A stretch of 64,000 nt of DNA from assembly GCA_002839375.1 (NCBI GenBank), contig PGXY01000002.1:374392-438391 (forward strand), in the 5' to 3' direction. The position numbers and the translations under genes were made by a program. This stretch comes from Spirochaetae bacterium HGW-Spirochaetae-1 (GTDB lineage Bacteria > Spirochaetota > UBA4802 > UBA5550). The number at the start of each line of letters is the position of its first letter. Position 1 is the stretch's first letter. Shown here one piece after another: positions 9,017 to 16,746 of this stretch. The notes below the pieces were generated by a model, which searched no databases, was not told the origin of the DNA, and saw only the letters and a program-made list of their open reading frames with translations.

Positions 9017-9467
9017 TTATTTCAATCAACAGACCATGATGGACATGAGCTTTCCACGGTGGGCGGTTCTGGTCTGCGGTTAGTATCGTAGTATCCGTCA
9101 TGGCAGGGTATACATGTACCAGGCAGGTCTCACAAGAACATGTTGAATGATCAGAAGTCGGTAATACCAGACACTTGAAGAGACTTGCAGAATGTCTTAT
9201 TATTCGGACGCCATAGAGTTTTATGCCGGCCAACAACCCGGCAATCACACCCGTAGCCCCGATGCCTACGGGACAGGCTGTGCTGCCGCACACCGGGCAG
9301 ACGCTGTTCAGCGCCAGAGCTCCTGCGAAGATTGACCACCATCCTGCTAAACGGAGTATGCCTGAAGTGATGATCTTTTTACCGGTTGACTGTACCGAAG
9401 AAACATCTGTTTCCGAGCCGGTATCTGGCGCGGAAACAGATGTTGTGTCGAAATGAACTTGTTTCAT
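8997..9467 (-). CDS. Small cysteine-motif membrane protein (hypothetical)
   Basis: A 156-aa frame starting 27 nt after the CoA-disulfide reductase stop, with GGAGT 7 nt before ATG 9467. Residues about 40-90 form two hydrophobic segments around CPVCGSTACPVG, a redox- or metal-like cysteine pattern. The portion after residue 95 has poor composition for a membrane protein and overlaps the end of the convergent YeaQ-like gene by 20 nt. A frameshift near 9230 that would end the protein at 9151 is possible. I infer a function linked to the thiol oxidoreductase next door. Confidence 0.5.
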   Translation of the reverse strand: MKQVHFDTTSVSAPDTGSETDVSSVQSTGKKIITSGILRLAGWWSIFAGALALNSVCPVCGSTACPVGIGATGVIAGLLAGIKLYGVRIIRHSASLFKCLVLPTSDHSTCSCETCLVHVYPAMTDTTILTADQNRPPWKAHVHHGLLIEIIISLSD

Positions 9468-9494
9468 GAATTAACTCCATGTTTTTGCATAGGC

Positions 9495-11195
9495 CTATTT
9501 TTCCCTGGGGAAAGGCCATGCCATGATACCGCCTTCCATCACTTTTACGTTGGTCCAGCCCCTGCCTTCAAGAATCCTGGCCGCCTCATAACCTCGTAGG
9601 GAAATTTTGCAGTAGCATATAATCTCTGCGTTTTTATTAGCAGGGACTTCTTTTAACCGGGTGCGCAGCGCACCAAGCGGAATCAAGCGTTCACCTATGC
9701 CGAGACGCATCATTTCATATTCGTCGGGTCCTCTTGTGTCGAGAATGAAGGGCTTCTCACCGGAATCGAGCTTCTTTTTAACCTCTGAACATGAAATTCC
9801 CTTCATGCGGCCCTTCAGTTTGTTCTGAATGATATGCGCCGTAGCTATGGAGTGGTCTATAGCAAGGGAGAAGGGCGGTGCATAGGGAAGGTCGGCATTT
9901 ACCATATCTTCAACGGAAAGGCCTCCTTTTATGGCCATGGCCCATGTGGCAAGTTGTTTGCTTACATCGCCGGGGCCCACGCACTGGGCGCCAAGTATTT
10001 TCCCGCTTTTTTTGTCAACGACCAGCTTGGTTACAAGGAGAAGGCCTGTCATGAACCCGGGCTTATCCGGACTGGCGTTTATGACAGTCTCAATATCTGA
10101 AAAACCGGAGGCTTGGGCATTTTTTTCAGAAAGGCCCGTGGCTCCTGCACCGAAGTCGAAAACCTTGCATATTCCTGTCTGAATGGTCCCCGGGAACGTC
10201 GCTTTATTTCCGGCAGCGGCATTTTCACCTGCAACTCGTCCTTCCAGGTTAGCGAGGTCGCCGTAGGGCGCATGGACCTTCTTGCCGGTTATGAGGTTCA
10301 CGGATTCAACACAGTCACCGGCCGCATAGATGTGCGGATCTGATGTTTGCATGTATTTGTCTACGATTATGCCTCCGGTCACTCCGATTTCAAGCCCTGC
10401 ATCTTTTGCGATTTTTGAGTTGGGGTTTACTCCAATGGCTACAATAGCCAGTTCGCAGGGAAGCTCTATGCCGTTTTGGAGCTTCACTCCCGTGAGTTTG
10501 CCATTCTCGCCGAGAAACTCGGCAATGCCGTTTTCAGTTATTACATTGGCGTTTTTGCTGCGGACGTGGTTTTCAACTAGTTTTGCCAGCTCCCAATCAA
10601 GGAAAGTAAGGAGTTGGGGGAGCATTTCTATGACTGTAATTTCAATTCCCGCGAGCTGTAGAGACTCGCAGGTCTCGATACCGATGAGCCCGCCGCCGAT
10701 AATGACGGCCTTGGTTATTTTTTTTTCGTCGCGCACTTTTCTCAGGTAATCAGCGTCCTCCATGGATTGAAGTGTGGTGATTCCCTTGAGGTCGGCACCG
10801 GGAATAGGCGGCTTCTTTGGTACAGAGCCTGTGGCGATTATAAGCCGGTCATAGGGAATTAATTCTTCTTTGCCGGTTTTCATGTCCTTTATTGTGATGG
10901 TTTTTTTCTTTCTGTCTATCTTTGTGGCTTCAGTTTCAGTTTTTGCGACGATTCCCTTGGCGTTAAGATAAAATTTCGGGTCTCGGACAACTCCCGTGGG
11001 TGTACACAGGAGCATGTTGCGGTCATCAAAAAATCCGCCCACATAGTAGGGATACCCGCATGATGCCATGGAGAGGTCCGGTGATTTCTGGATAATGATG
11101 ATATCGGCATTTTCATCGAGACGGCGGGCTTTTGCCGCAGCCTTGGGACCGGCGGCCGATCCGCCGATGACAATTATTCTTTTTTTATCATTCAT
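9495..11195 (-). CDS. CoA-disulfide reductase / persulfide reductase with C-terminal rhodanese domain
   Basis: A 566-aa fusion. VIGGSAAGPKAA binds FAD, SMASCGYPYYVGG holds the single active Cys46 typical of the CoADR family, VIIGGGLIGIE binds NAD(P)H, and YAAGDC closes the FAD site. The last 100 residues form a rhodanese domain with CYCKISLRG as the sulfur-accepting loop. CoADR-RHD/Npsr enzymes reduce CoA disulfides, polysulfides or persulfides. The promoter faces the Fur-family gene across two Fur-like boxes, which suggests iron- or redox-dependent expression. The cysteine-motif membrane gene lies directly downstream. Confidence 0.9.
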   Translation of the reverse strand: MNDKKRIIVIGGSAAGPKAAAKARRLDENADIIIIQKSPDLSMASCGYPYYVGGFFDDRNMLLCTPTGVVRDPKFYLNAKGIVAKTETEATKIDRKKKTITIKDMKTGKEELIPYDRLIIATGSVPKKPPIPGADLKGITTLQSMEDADYLRKVRDEKKITKAVIIGGGLIGIETCESLQLAGIEITVIEMLPQLLTFLDWELAKLVENHVRSKNANVITENGIAEFLGENGKLTGVKLQNGIELPCELAIVAIGVNPNSKIAKDAGLEIGVTGGIIVDKYMQTSDPHIYAAGDCVESVNLITGKKVHAPYGDLANLEGRVAGENAAAGNKATFPGTIQTGICKVFDFGAGATGLSEKNAQASGFSDIETVINASPDKPGFMTGLLLVTKLVVDKKSGKILGAQCVGPGDVSKQLATWAMAIKGGLSVEDMVNADLPYAPPFSLAIDHSIATAHIIQNKLKGRMKGISCSEVKKKLDSGEKPFILDTRGPDEYEMMRLGIGERLIPLGALRTRLKEVPANKNAEIICYCKISLRGYEAARILEGRGWTNVKVMEGGIMAWPFPREK

Positions 11196-11347
11196 AAGGA
11201 ACCCCTGTTTAGTTTTTTCAAATCGTGTAGATATAGAGAAACACGGACTCTTGTATCAATCAGGATGGTGCCCGTTAGACCGGCTTTCTATATTATCATC
11301 ATTTTTTATTGTATTGTAAGGAAAAGTAATTGTGATTTAAAGCCTTT

Positions 11348-11376
11348 ATGATAATGAAAACTGTTATCATTATCAT
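11348..11376. promoter_or_regulatory. Fur-type operator (inverted repeat)
   Basis: ATGATAATGA at 11348-11357 is repeated inverted as TCATTATCAT at 11367-11376, with a 9-bp spacer. Each arm carries the GATAAT hexamer of Fur boxes. It lies in the 322-bp gap between the divergent CoA-disulfide reductase and fur genes. Apart from this and the second box, I see nothing else in the gap. Confidence 0.7.
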
Positions 11377-11484
11377 AAAGTTGTGTCAAGTATATTTCCA
11401 GACAATTAAATATTGCGTAAATTGTGCTGTACATACCGTAAAATATAAAAAATTATTGACGAGATTAATAATTTTCGATATATT

Positions 11485-11503
11485 GATAATGATAATCATT
11501 GTC
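11485..11503. promoter_or_regulatory. Near-consensus Fur box
   Basis: GATAATGATAATCATTGTC differs from the E. coli 19-bp Fur consensus (…CATTATC) at one base. It ends 14 bp before the fur-like ATG, placing it over the transcription start, as expected for autoregulation. Confidence 0.85.
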
Positions 11504-11523
11504 AATAAGGGAAGGAGATGTCA

Positions 11524-11976
11524 GTGCGGGGAAAAGGAGCCTGGTGGCAAAATCGATTTCATGATATGGGTGCGAGAATAACAGCCCCGAGAGAAATAGT
11601 CCTCGATATACTCCATGAGACTGATGATCATGTGAGTGCCGCCGATGTGTATGTGCGGGCACACGCTATAAATCCATCCATGGGACTCACCACAGTTTAC
11701 CGGACACTGGACATGCTGACCCAGATGGGGATTGTACAGAAATTCGATTTTGGTGACGGAAAGGCCCGTTATGAACTGGTAAATAATCCCGGCGGCAAAA
11801 AGCATCATCATCACCTCATATGCCTTCGGTGTAAATCTATCATAGATTATACGGAGTTTCTTGATGACGAATTGGAATTCATTAATAAAACACAAACCAG
11901 GCTGTCAAAAAAATATAATTTCAATATCACGGACCATGCTATCAGCTTTTACGGTTTTTGCGAACGATGCAAATAG
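11524..11976 (+). CDS. Fur-family metalloregulator
   Basis: About 150 aa: a winged helix (ITAPREIVLDIL, HVSAADVYVRA, GLTTVYRTLDML) followed by a metal-binding dimer domain (KKHHHHLICLRCKSI ... FCERCK with two CxxC pairs for structural zinc). The upstream boxes are of the iron-responsive Fur type rather than Per or Zur type. ATG 11518 touches the AAGGAG (11512-11517). GTG 11524, 6 nt after it, has normal spacing and is preferred; ATG 11518 would add two residues. The next genes share a third box. Confidence 0.9.
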   Translation: MRGKGAWWQNRFHDMGARITAPREIVLDILHETDDHVSAADVYVRAHAINPSMGLTTVYRTLDMLTQMGIVQKFDFGDGKARYELVNNPGGKKHHHHLICLRCKSIIDYTEFLDDELEFINKTQTRLSKKYNFNITDHAISFYGFCERCK

Positions 11977-11997
11977 GTTTTTTTTTAGACTTATAAT

Positions 11998-12016
11998 GAA
12001 AATGATTACCATTACT
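11998..12016. promoter_or_regulatory. Degenerate Fur-like box
   Basis: GAAAATGATTACCATTACT matches 14 of 19 positions of the Fur consensus. It lies 22 bp before the DUF5320 gene, between it and the fur stop, so a separate regulated promoter is likely. Confidence 0.55.
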
Positions 12017-12038
12017 AATAAAATAAAGGAGGTATGAT

Positions 12039-12422
12039 ATGCCTGCAGGAGATAGAAAAGGGCCGCTTGGATACGGGCCTGCAACAGGGCGGGGCGCAGG
12101 ATTTTGTACCGGAAACAGTGTCCCGGTGTATGACAATTCGGCTTATCGCTGTGGTCGCGGACGGGGATTCAGTGGAGGTGGGCGCGGATGGCGCTATAAA
12201 TATTATGCAACGGGAAATCGTCGATGGGCGAGGGGATACAATACCTCTCAGACCTGGTCCTGGAATGATGGACTCACACCCAATGGTAATATTACTCCGG
12301 AGAAAGAAATTGAGGTGCTGAAAAATCAGGCGGAGTTTTTCACAAGGCAGATTGATGTACTGAATGTCAGAATATCAGAGTTGGAAGAGATTGCTTCACG
12401 GAATCAGAAAGATGAGGAATGA
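12039..12422 (+). CDS. DUF5320-family glycine-rich protein
   Basis: A 127-aa protein opening MPAGDRKGPLGYGPATGRGAG, the signature of DUF5320 proteins often found with iron-molybdenum-cofactor-type (NifX/NafY) and ferredoxin genes. A Gly/Arg/Tyr/Trp-rich middle is followed by a C-terminal coiled coil (EKEIEVLKNQAEFF ... ISELEEI). Function is unknown. AAGGAGG precedes the ATG. The ferredoxin gene follows 48 nt downstream, and both probably answer to the Fur-like box at 11998. Confidence 0.75.
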   Translation: MPAGDRKGPLGYGPATGRGAGFCTGNSVPVYDNSAYRCGRGRGFSGGGRGWRYKYYATGNRRWARGYNTSQTWSWNDGLTPNGNITPEKEIEVLKNQAEFFTRQIDVLNVRISELEEIASRNQKDEE

Positions 12423-12470
12423 TGTCACGGCTGAATTAAAATTCATATAAAACAAGAAGGAGTACAAAAT

Positions 12471-12641
12471 TTGAAGGTATTAGTGGATACAAATATTTGC
12501 GGCGGATGCGGTCTTTGCGCCAGTGAGTGCCCCTGCAAAGCCATCATTATCCGTGAATTCCCGGAAATCGATTATGATCTGTGTACAGGCTGCGGCATTT
12601 GCGTCGAATCCTGTCCTCTCAGAGCAATGGCACTGGAGTAA
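12471..12641 (+). CDS. 2[4Fe-4S] ferredoxin, 56 aa
   Basis: A short frame beginning at TTG 12471, with AAGGAG 8 nt upstream. It has two complete cluster motifs: CGGCGLCASECP (Cys10, 13, 16, 20) and CTGCGICVESCP (Cys38, 41, 44, 48), the clostridial-type arrangement. It should carry low-potential electrons in the cytoplasm. An extra Cys22 follows the first motif. It lies downstream of DUF5320, likely cotranscribed. It could serve the aldehyde oxidoreductase further right, but nothing links them directly. Confidence 0.88.
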   Translation: MKVLVDTNICGGCGLCASECPCKAIIIREFPEIDYDLCTGCGICVESCPLRAMALE

Positions 12642-12752
12642 AGCTTTAAAATTTTGTAATATAATAATGTCACTCCCATCAAAATAAACACCGGGGAATA
12701 AATATCATCGTCCTTTTGAACATGGAAGAGCAACCGGTTCTTTCAGAAAAAA

Positions 12753-14561
12753 TTAATGGAGCGGCCGAAAGTTCATCACCACGTCCACGACCCGGTCATC
12801 TTTGCTGGTATATACCTTGATGCTTTTGCCCGTGTCGTAATCGGGATGGGTGAATCGAAAATAATATGACTGGCCGTTATAGAGACTTCTCAGGAAAATC
12901 TTCTTTGAGGAGAGTTTTTCCCAGTCGAGCCATCGCGGTCCTCCCGCTGTTTTCTGAAGTATGAATATCCTGACATCGCTCACGGGTCTGCCGGTATTCC
13001 CGTCATTGAACCTGAAGCTGAACGACACGTTGCTGCGGGGAGTGTCGGAATAGGGCGTCTCAACGAGCTTTATGCCCTTTTGTTTTTTTACCGGATCGAG
13101 AATAAAGTGCGTCCAGTAGGCCTTGCTGTTAAACTGAATTTTTACCGCGTATGATCCAATGGGGCGGTAAAGGACCGGGCTCGAGAGGATAAGCCGGTTT
13201 TCCAGGACGGACTTATCGCCCAGGTCAATGGTGAAATCATCATTCGTCCGGCGTACGTAGTTTTTCGGCGTGAGAATGATTTCTTCGGCGCTGACCTGAT
13301 TGCTCGCAACGCCGTCAAGGCCGATGAGCCAGGCCCTGAGCCTGAAATCCAGGAGCATGTCGCGGTACCATTGACTGATAAAATCATGGAGCCTTTCCCG
13401 AGCCTCTGCCGAACGTTTTGCGTGCAGGGCCGGGTCAAGTTTCGGGTCGGGAAGCGGTGCCAGGCGGGGAAGGGGGAGGCTGTACTGGATCTCCATTCCG
13501 CCCATGCTGCTTCGGGCGAATACCCTGTATCGGAGGTCCGTGTAAATGAATCCCGCTGAAATGAGAGCCGCCAGGACCGCGGTGACGAGCGTTATGAGCA
13601 GATTTTTCCTGAGGCGTGATTCCCTGAAGCTTTTCAGGAACGATGAATACACGGGCTTCATGCGCACGAGCTCGTCGGCAATTTTGCCCTGGAATACATA
13701 GGAGGCAATGCTGCTCTGCACGTCTCCCTGCGTCATCTTTTTCCGGTACCCGTCAAGTTTTTTCTGAAGAACCGATACCTGTTTATATCGTCGGGATGGA
13801 TTCGTGCGCAGGCATGACAGGAGTATTCTTTTAAAAAATACAGGCAGACCTGCCCCCCTTATTTTCTGAGCGATGCGGCTGTCCTTCAGGCGTTCCGTCA
13901 TGGCCTGGGCTGATATTTCATTGGTGAAGAGTTTTTCTCCCGTAAGCATTTCGAAGAGGATTATACCCAGGGTGTAAATTTCTGAACGTACAGTCACATC
14001 TTTCAGGTTGCCCAGCTGTTCGGGCGACATGTAGGCCGGGGTTCCCATAACGGAGCCGGCCACGGTGAGGTCGGTCTGCGTCTCATCTCCGGCGGATTCA
14101 CTGAACTGTGCCGAGGAGGCGATGCCGAAATCGATGATTTTCACATCGCCTTTTTTGGAGATGAGAATGTTCTGCGGTTTCAGGTCACGGTGGAGCACAT
14201 TTTTGGAGTGTGCATATGCCAGGCCCCTGACCACTTCAGACATGATGAGCAGGACAGCCTCGGGTTTTATACGCTTTTTCTTCAGGATGATATCAGAGAG
14301 GGGAACGCCGTTGATGTGCTCCATGACGATGTATTTTTTCCCCTCATGGGTAAAGAAGTCGTTGAAAAAGGCTATATTGTCATGACGAAGTGACATCATG
14401 ATTTGCGCCTCGCGGCGGAATCGCTGGGAGAAATCACGGGTATTTTCCCTCAGTTCCTTCAGGATAACCGTAGTTTTCAGGTCCGGATGGGAGGCCACCA
14501 GTATTCGTCCCATGCCCCCGGCGCCGATTTCCTTCAGGATTTTATATTCCTTGATCTTCAT
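12753..14561 (-). CDS. Transmembrane serine/threonine protein kinase (PknB-like)
   Basis: A 602-aa protein starting at ATG 14561 (GTGAGG upstream). Although the frame stays open to 15164, the kinase fold begins exactly here with YKILKEIGAGGMG. Kinase landmarks are ILKEL (ATP lysine), HRDLKPQN (about residue 124), IIDFGIA (about 142) and GTPAYMSPEQ. One membrane helix follows at about 319-335. The 260-residue distal part is probably periplasmic and contains a carboxypeptidase-regulatory/PEGA-like stretch near the end. It is transcribed away from the FHA-PP2C pair, forming a complete phospho-signalling set. Confidence 0.9.
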   Translation of the reverse strand: MKIKEYKILKEIGAGGMGRILVASHPDLKTTVILKELRENTRDFSQRFRREAQIMMSLRHDNIAFFNDFFTHEGKKYIVMEHINGVPLSDIILKKKRIKPEAVLLIMSEVVRGLAYAHSKNVLHRDLKPQNILISKKGDVKIIDFGIASSAQFSESAGDETQTDLTVAGSVMGTPAYMSPEQLGNLKDVTVRSEIYTLGIILFEMLTGEKLFTNEISAQAMTERLKDSRIAQKIRGAGLPVFFKRILLSCLRTNPSRRYKQVSVLQKKLDGYRKKMTQGDVQSSIASYVFQGKIADELVRMKPVYSSFLKSFRESRLRKNLLITLVTAVLAALISAGFIYTDLRYRVFARSSMGGMEIQYSLPLPRLAPLPDPKLDPALHAKRSAEARERLHDFISQWYRDMLLDFRLRAWLIGLDGVASNQVSAEEIILTPKNYVRRTNDDFTIDLGDKSVLENRLILSSPVLYRPIGSYAVKIQFNSKAYWTHFILDPVKKQKGIKLVETPYSDTPRSNVSFSFRFNDGNTGRPVSDVRIFILQKTAGGPRWLDWEKLSSKKIFLRSLYNGQSYYFRFTHPDYDTGKSIKVYTSKDDRVVDVVMNFRPLH

Positions 14562-14792
14562 AGGCCTCACCGGCGAAATATGATTTAAGATGCAAAGTGA
14601 ACTCAAATATAGTTTAAAGGGATATGCCCGGTCAAGAAAAGAAATATTTTTTATCCGGTTTTCTAAAATTAAGGAAACAGCCGGTAAAATCTGTTTGACC
14701 GCGATAATATTTTTTGTGTAAGTTGAATCCTCAGAGATACAGCGACTTTTAATTATGAATATTAAAAAAATAATTTTGCGAGGATATCTGTC

Positions 14793-15140
14793 ATGGCCGA
14801 TGAAACCGTATACAAAAGGGCAAAGGGAGCCAAAGACATTTCGGCGGGAGGTGCCGGGTCCGGGACCAGGATCAGGTTTAAGGATCGGGATATAGACGTA
14901 AAAAAAATAATCAGGATAGGCCGTGATAAGAGCTGCGACATCGTCATTGATAATGATCCCATGGTTTCGAGAAATCATGCCGTTGTTGAGCTGGAGGCGG
15001 GAAAACTTTTTCTCGAGGATAAAGGAAGCACCAATGGAACCTACCTGAATAAAAATCCTCTTCAGCCGGGGAAAAGAGTGGAGGTCAGGAGCGGAGATGT
15101 TATTCTTATAGGAAAGACCGAGTTGCAGGTAGTGAAATAG
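14793..15140 (+). CDS. FHA-domain protein
   Basis: A 115-aa protein that is almost entirely one FHA domain: IRIGRDKSCDIVIDN, VSRNHAVVE, DKGSTNGTYLNK and GDVILIGKTEL. The phosphothreonine-binding Arg, Ser and Asn are all present. A short disordered N-terminus (residues 1-25, T/K/S/G-rich) could be a phospho-target. It ends one base before the PP2C start and opposes the kinase gene, so it probably reads phosphorylation by that kinase. Confidence 0.92.
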   Translation: MADETVYKRAKGAKDISAGGAGSGTRIRFKDRDIDVKKIIRIGRDKSCDIVIDNDPMVSRNHAVVELEAGKLFLEDKGSTNGTYLNKNPLQPGKRVEVRSGDVILIGKTELQVVK

Positions 15141-15141
15141 A

Positions 15142-15897
15142 GTGGCTCTGAAACTGAATACCACATCGGCAGGTTACACCCACCGGGGAAAACGGCCGAA
15201 CAATGAAGACAGCTTTGCAGCCGATGACAGGCACGGCATTTATATCGTGGCCGACGGCATGGGCGGGGCCCGCGGCGGTGATATGGCCAGCCGGCTCCTG
15301 GCCGCCGAGGTAATGGAATATGTATCTTCCCGCTTTGATGATGAAAGTACAGAAACCGGAAACGGTCTTGTGGCGGAAGCGATCCGGTATGCCAATGGCC
15401 ATATCAATGAAATTGCCCTGCGGGGCGAAGCCCATGCCGGCATGGGGACTACCGCCGTGGTGTGCCTCGTGCGAGGCGACACCCTTTATGCGGGCTGGGT
15501 TGGAGACAGCCGCGCTTACTTTCTGCGGGGCGGAAAAATAAAGCGTCTCACCAAAGATCATTCATATGTCCAGTCCCTGCTGGATTCAGGACTCATTACC
15601 GAAGAAGAGGCCCGGGAGCATCCCGAGCGTCATGTCATCACCCGCGCCGTGGGCGTGGAGAGCGATGTTGCCGTGGACCTGGTCTCCATTTCCCTCAGGG
15701 AGGGCGATTTGATCATTCTTTGCAGTGATGGAGTTCATGGGATGCTTGATGATCGCCTCATGGAGAATATTCTTAAAGTTACGGGGGATTTTACGGAGAA
15801 ATCCCGCACCCTGGTAGAACGGGCCATTGAAAAGGGGGGCGATGATAATGCCACGGCCCTGGTCATTGCCGTGAAAGGGGAATCTCCGCTGGAATAA
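15142..15897 (+). CDS. PP2C-family (Stp1-like) protein phosphatase
   Basis: A 251-aa PPM phosphatase with the bacterial motif series: GKRPNNEDSF, IVADGMGGARGGDMAS, GMGTTAV, GWVGDSRAYF, KDHS, ITRAVG, LCSDGVHGM and DDNATALV. The metal-binding aspartates are intact. The start is GTG at 15142, one base after the FHA stop; no in-frame ATG lies near, so coupling from the FHA gene is expected. It should reverse the kinase's phosphorylations. Confidence 0.93.
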   Translation: MALKLNTTSAGYTHRGKRPNNEDSFAADDRHGIYIVADGMGGARGGDMASRLLAAEVMEYVSSRFDDESTETGNGLVAEAIRYANGHINEIALRGEAHAGMGTTAVVCLVRGDTLYAGWVGDSRAYFLRGGKIKRLTKDHSYVQSLLDSGLITEEEAREHPERHVITRAVGVESDVAVDLVSISLREGDLIILCSDGVHGMLDDRLMENILKVTGDFTEKSRTLVERAIEKGGDDNATALVIAVKGESPLE

Positions 15898-15974
15898 TAT
15901 CCTGCCGTTTTTATCCATATATTACCGTTGTACATTTTGTATCGCAGCGATAAGCAGATAATGCTTGACAAAAA

Positions 15975-16014
15975 TACTTTTATTGTATCTGGTATACCAG
16001 ATACAATAAAAGTA
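15975..16014. promoter_or_regulatory. 40-bp perfect palindrome, probable GntR operator
   Basis: TACTTTTATTGTATCTGGTA is followed immediately by its exact reverse complement. The core CTGGTATACCAG resembles operators of FadR/FCD-type GntR regulators. A TTGACA hexamer at 15965-15970 places the palindrome over the expected -10 region, consistent with autorepression. It sits 13 bp before the GntR gene. A weaker GTATAC core occurs at 18633 before the transporter gene. Confidence 0.8.
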
Positions 16015-16027
16015 CGGGAGCCTCTCC

Positions 16028-16708
16028 ATGGATCTGAATATAAAAAAAATCAAGCAGCCGAAAAGTTTGAGCGACATGGCCTATGAAACTTTGAAGGCCA
16101 GTCTGCTTAAAATGGATATCTACCGTCTTCCCGATGACGGTAAACTCGATGAACGCGACCTGGCTGAAAAACTCGGCGTAAGCCGCACGCCCCTTCGTGA
16201 AGCCATCAGCCGCCTGGTTATGGAAGGATTTCTCTCTGTCGCTCCCCGCAGGGGAATTTACGTGGTGAGGAAATCCAAGGAAGAGATAATCGAGATTCTT
16301 ATCGTGCGTTCCGCCCTGGAAGGCATGGCCGCCCGTCTCGCTGCGGTAAATGCAACGGCCGCGGATATCGCAGAACTAAAAGCCATATTTGCGCCTTTTG
16401 ATTCCCCGGTTGTCAAGGAACAGTTTCTTGAATATTCAACGGCCAATGTGGATTTTCATGAACTGGTACTGAAGCTGAGCGGTTGCCGTTTACTTATCGA
16501 TATGGCCAATAATCTCCATGAACACATGCGGTGGATTCGGTTCAGGTCTGCCATGTTCGATGAGAGGCTTCCATCCATTCATCGTGAACACGGCGCGATC
16601 ATCAACGCTATAGAAAATGGTGAAGAGGCCGCGGCAGAGCGGCTCATGCGGGAGCATATTGAGGGCCTGGCTGAATTTATTGACGAGCGAGGGGATAATT
16701 TTTTATAA
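16028..16708 (+). CDS. GntR-family regulator, FadR/FCD subgroup
   Basis: A 226-aa protein. The winged helix reads SDMAYETLKASLL, LDERDLAEKLGVSRTPLREAISRL, GFLSVAPRRGIYV. The C-terminal all-helical FCD domain (about 80-220) has DFHELVLKLSG and EHGAIINAIENGEEAAAERLMREHI, with the metal-ligand D, H, H pattern of FCD. FCD proteins usually bind carboxylates and repress the adjacent catabolic genes. It is first in a run with the aldehyde oxidoreductase, DASS transporter and aminotransferase. Confidence 0.92.
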   Translation: MDLNIKKIKQPKSLSDMAYETLKASLLKMDIYRLPDDGKLDERDLAEKLGVSRTPLREAISRLVMEGFLSVAPRRGIYVVRKSKEEIIEILIVRSALEGMAARLAAVNATAADIAELKAIFAPFDSPVVKEQFLEYSTANVDFHELVLKLSGCRLLIDMANNLHEHMRWIRFRSAMFDERLPSIHREHGAIINAIENGEEAAAERLMREHIEGLAEFIDERGDNFL

Positions 16709-16746
16709 AGATATTATTTTTACGAATACGGAATGAGGCGGAAAAC

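Noticed and set aside
14562-15164. Upstream 201-codon extension of the kinase frame
   Set aside because: The extension overlaps the FHA gene antisense; kinase homology and an RBS begin at 14561.
15975-16014. Palindrome as a terminator for the PP2C gene
   Set aside because: No loop and no T-run; it overlaps promoter elements of the next gene.
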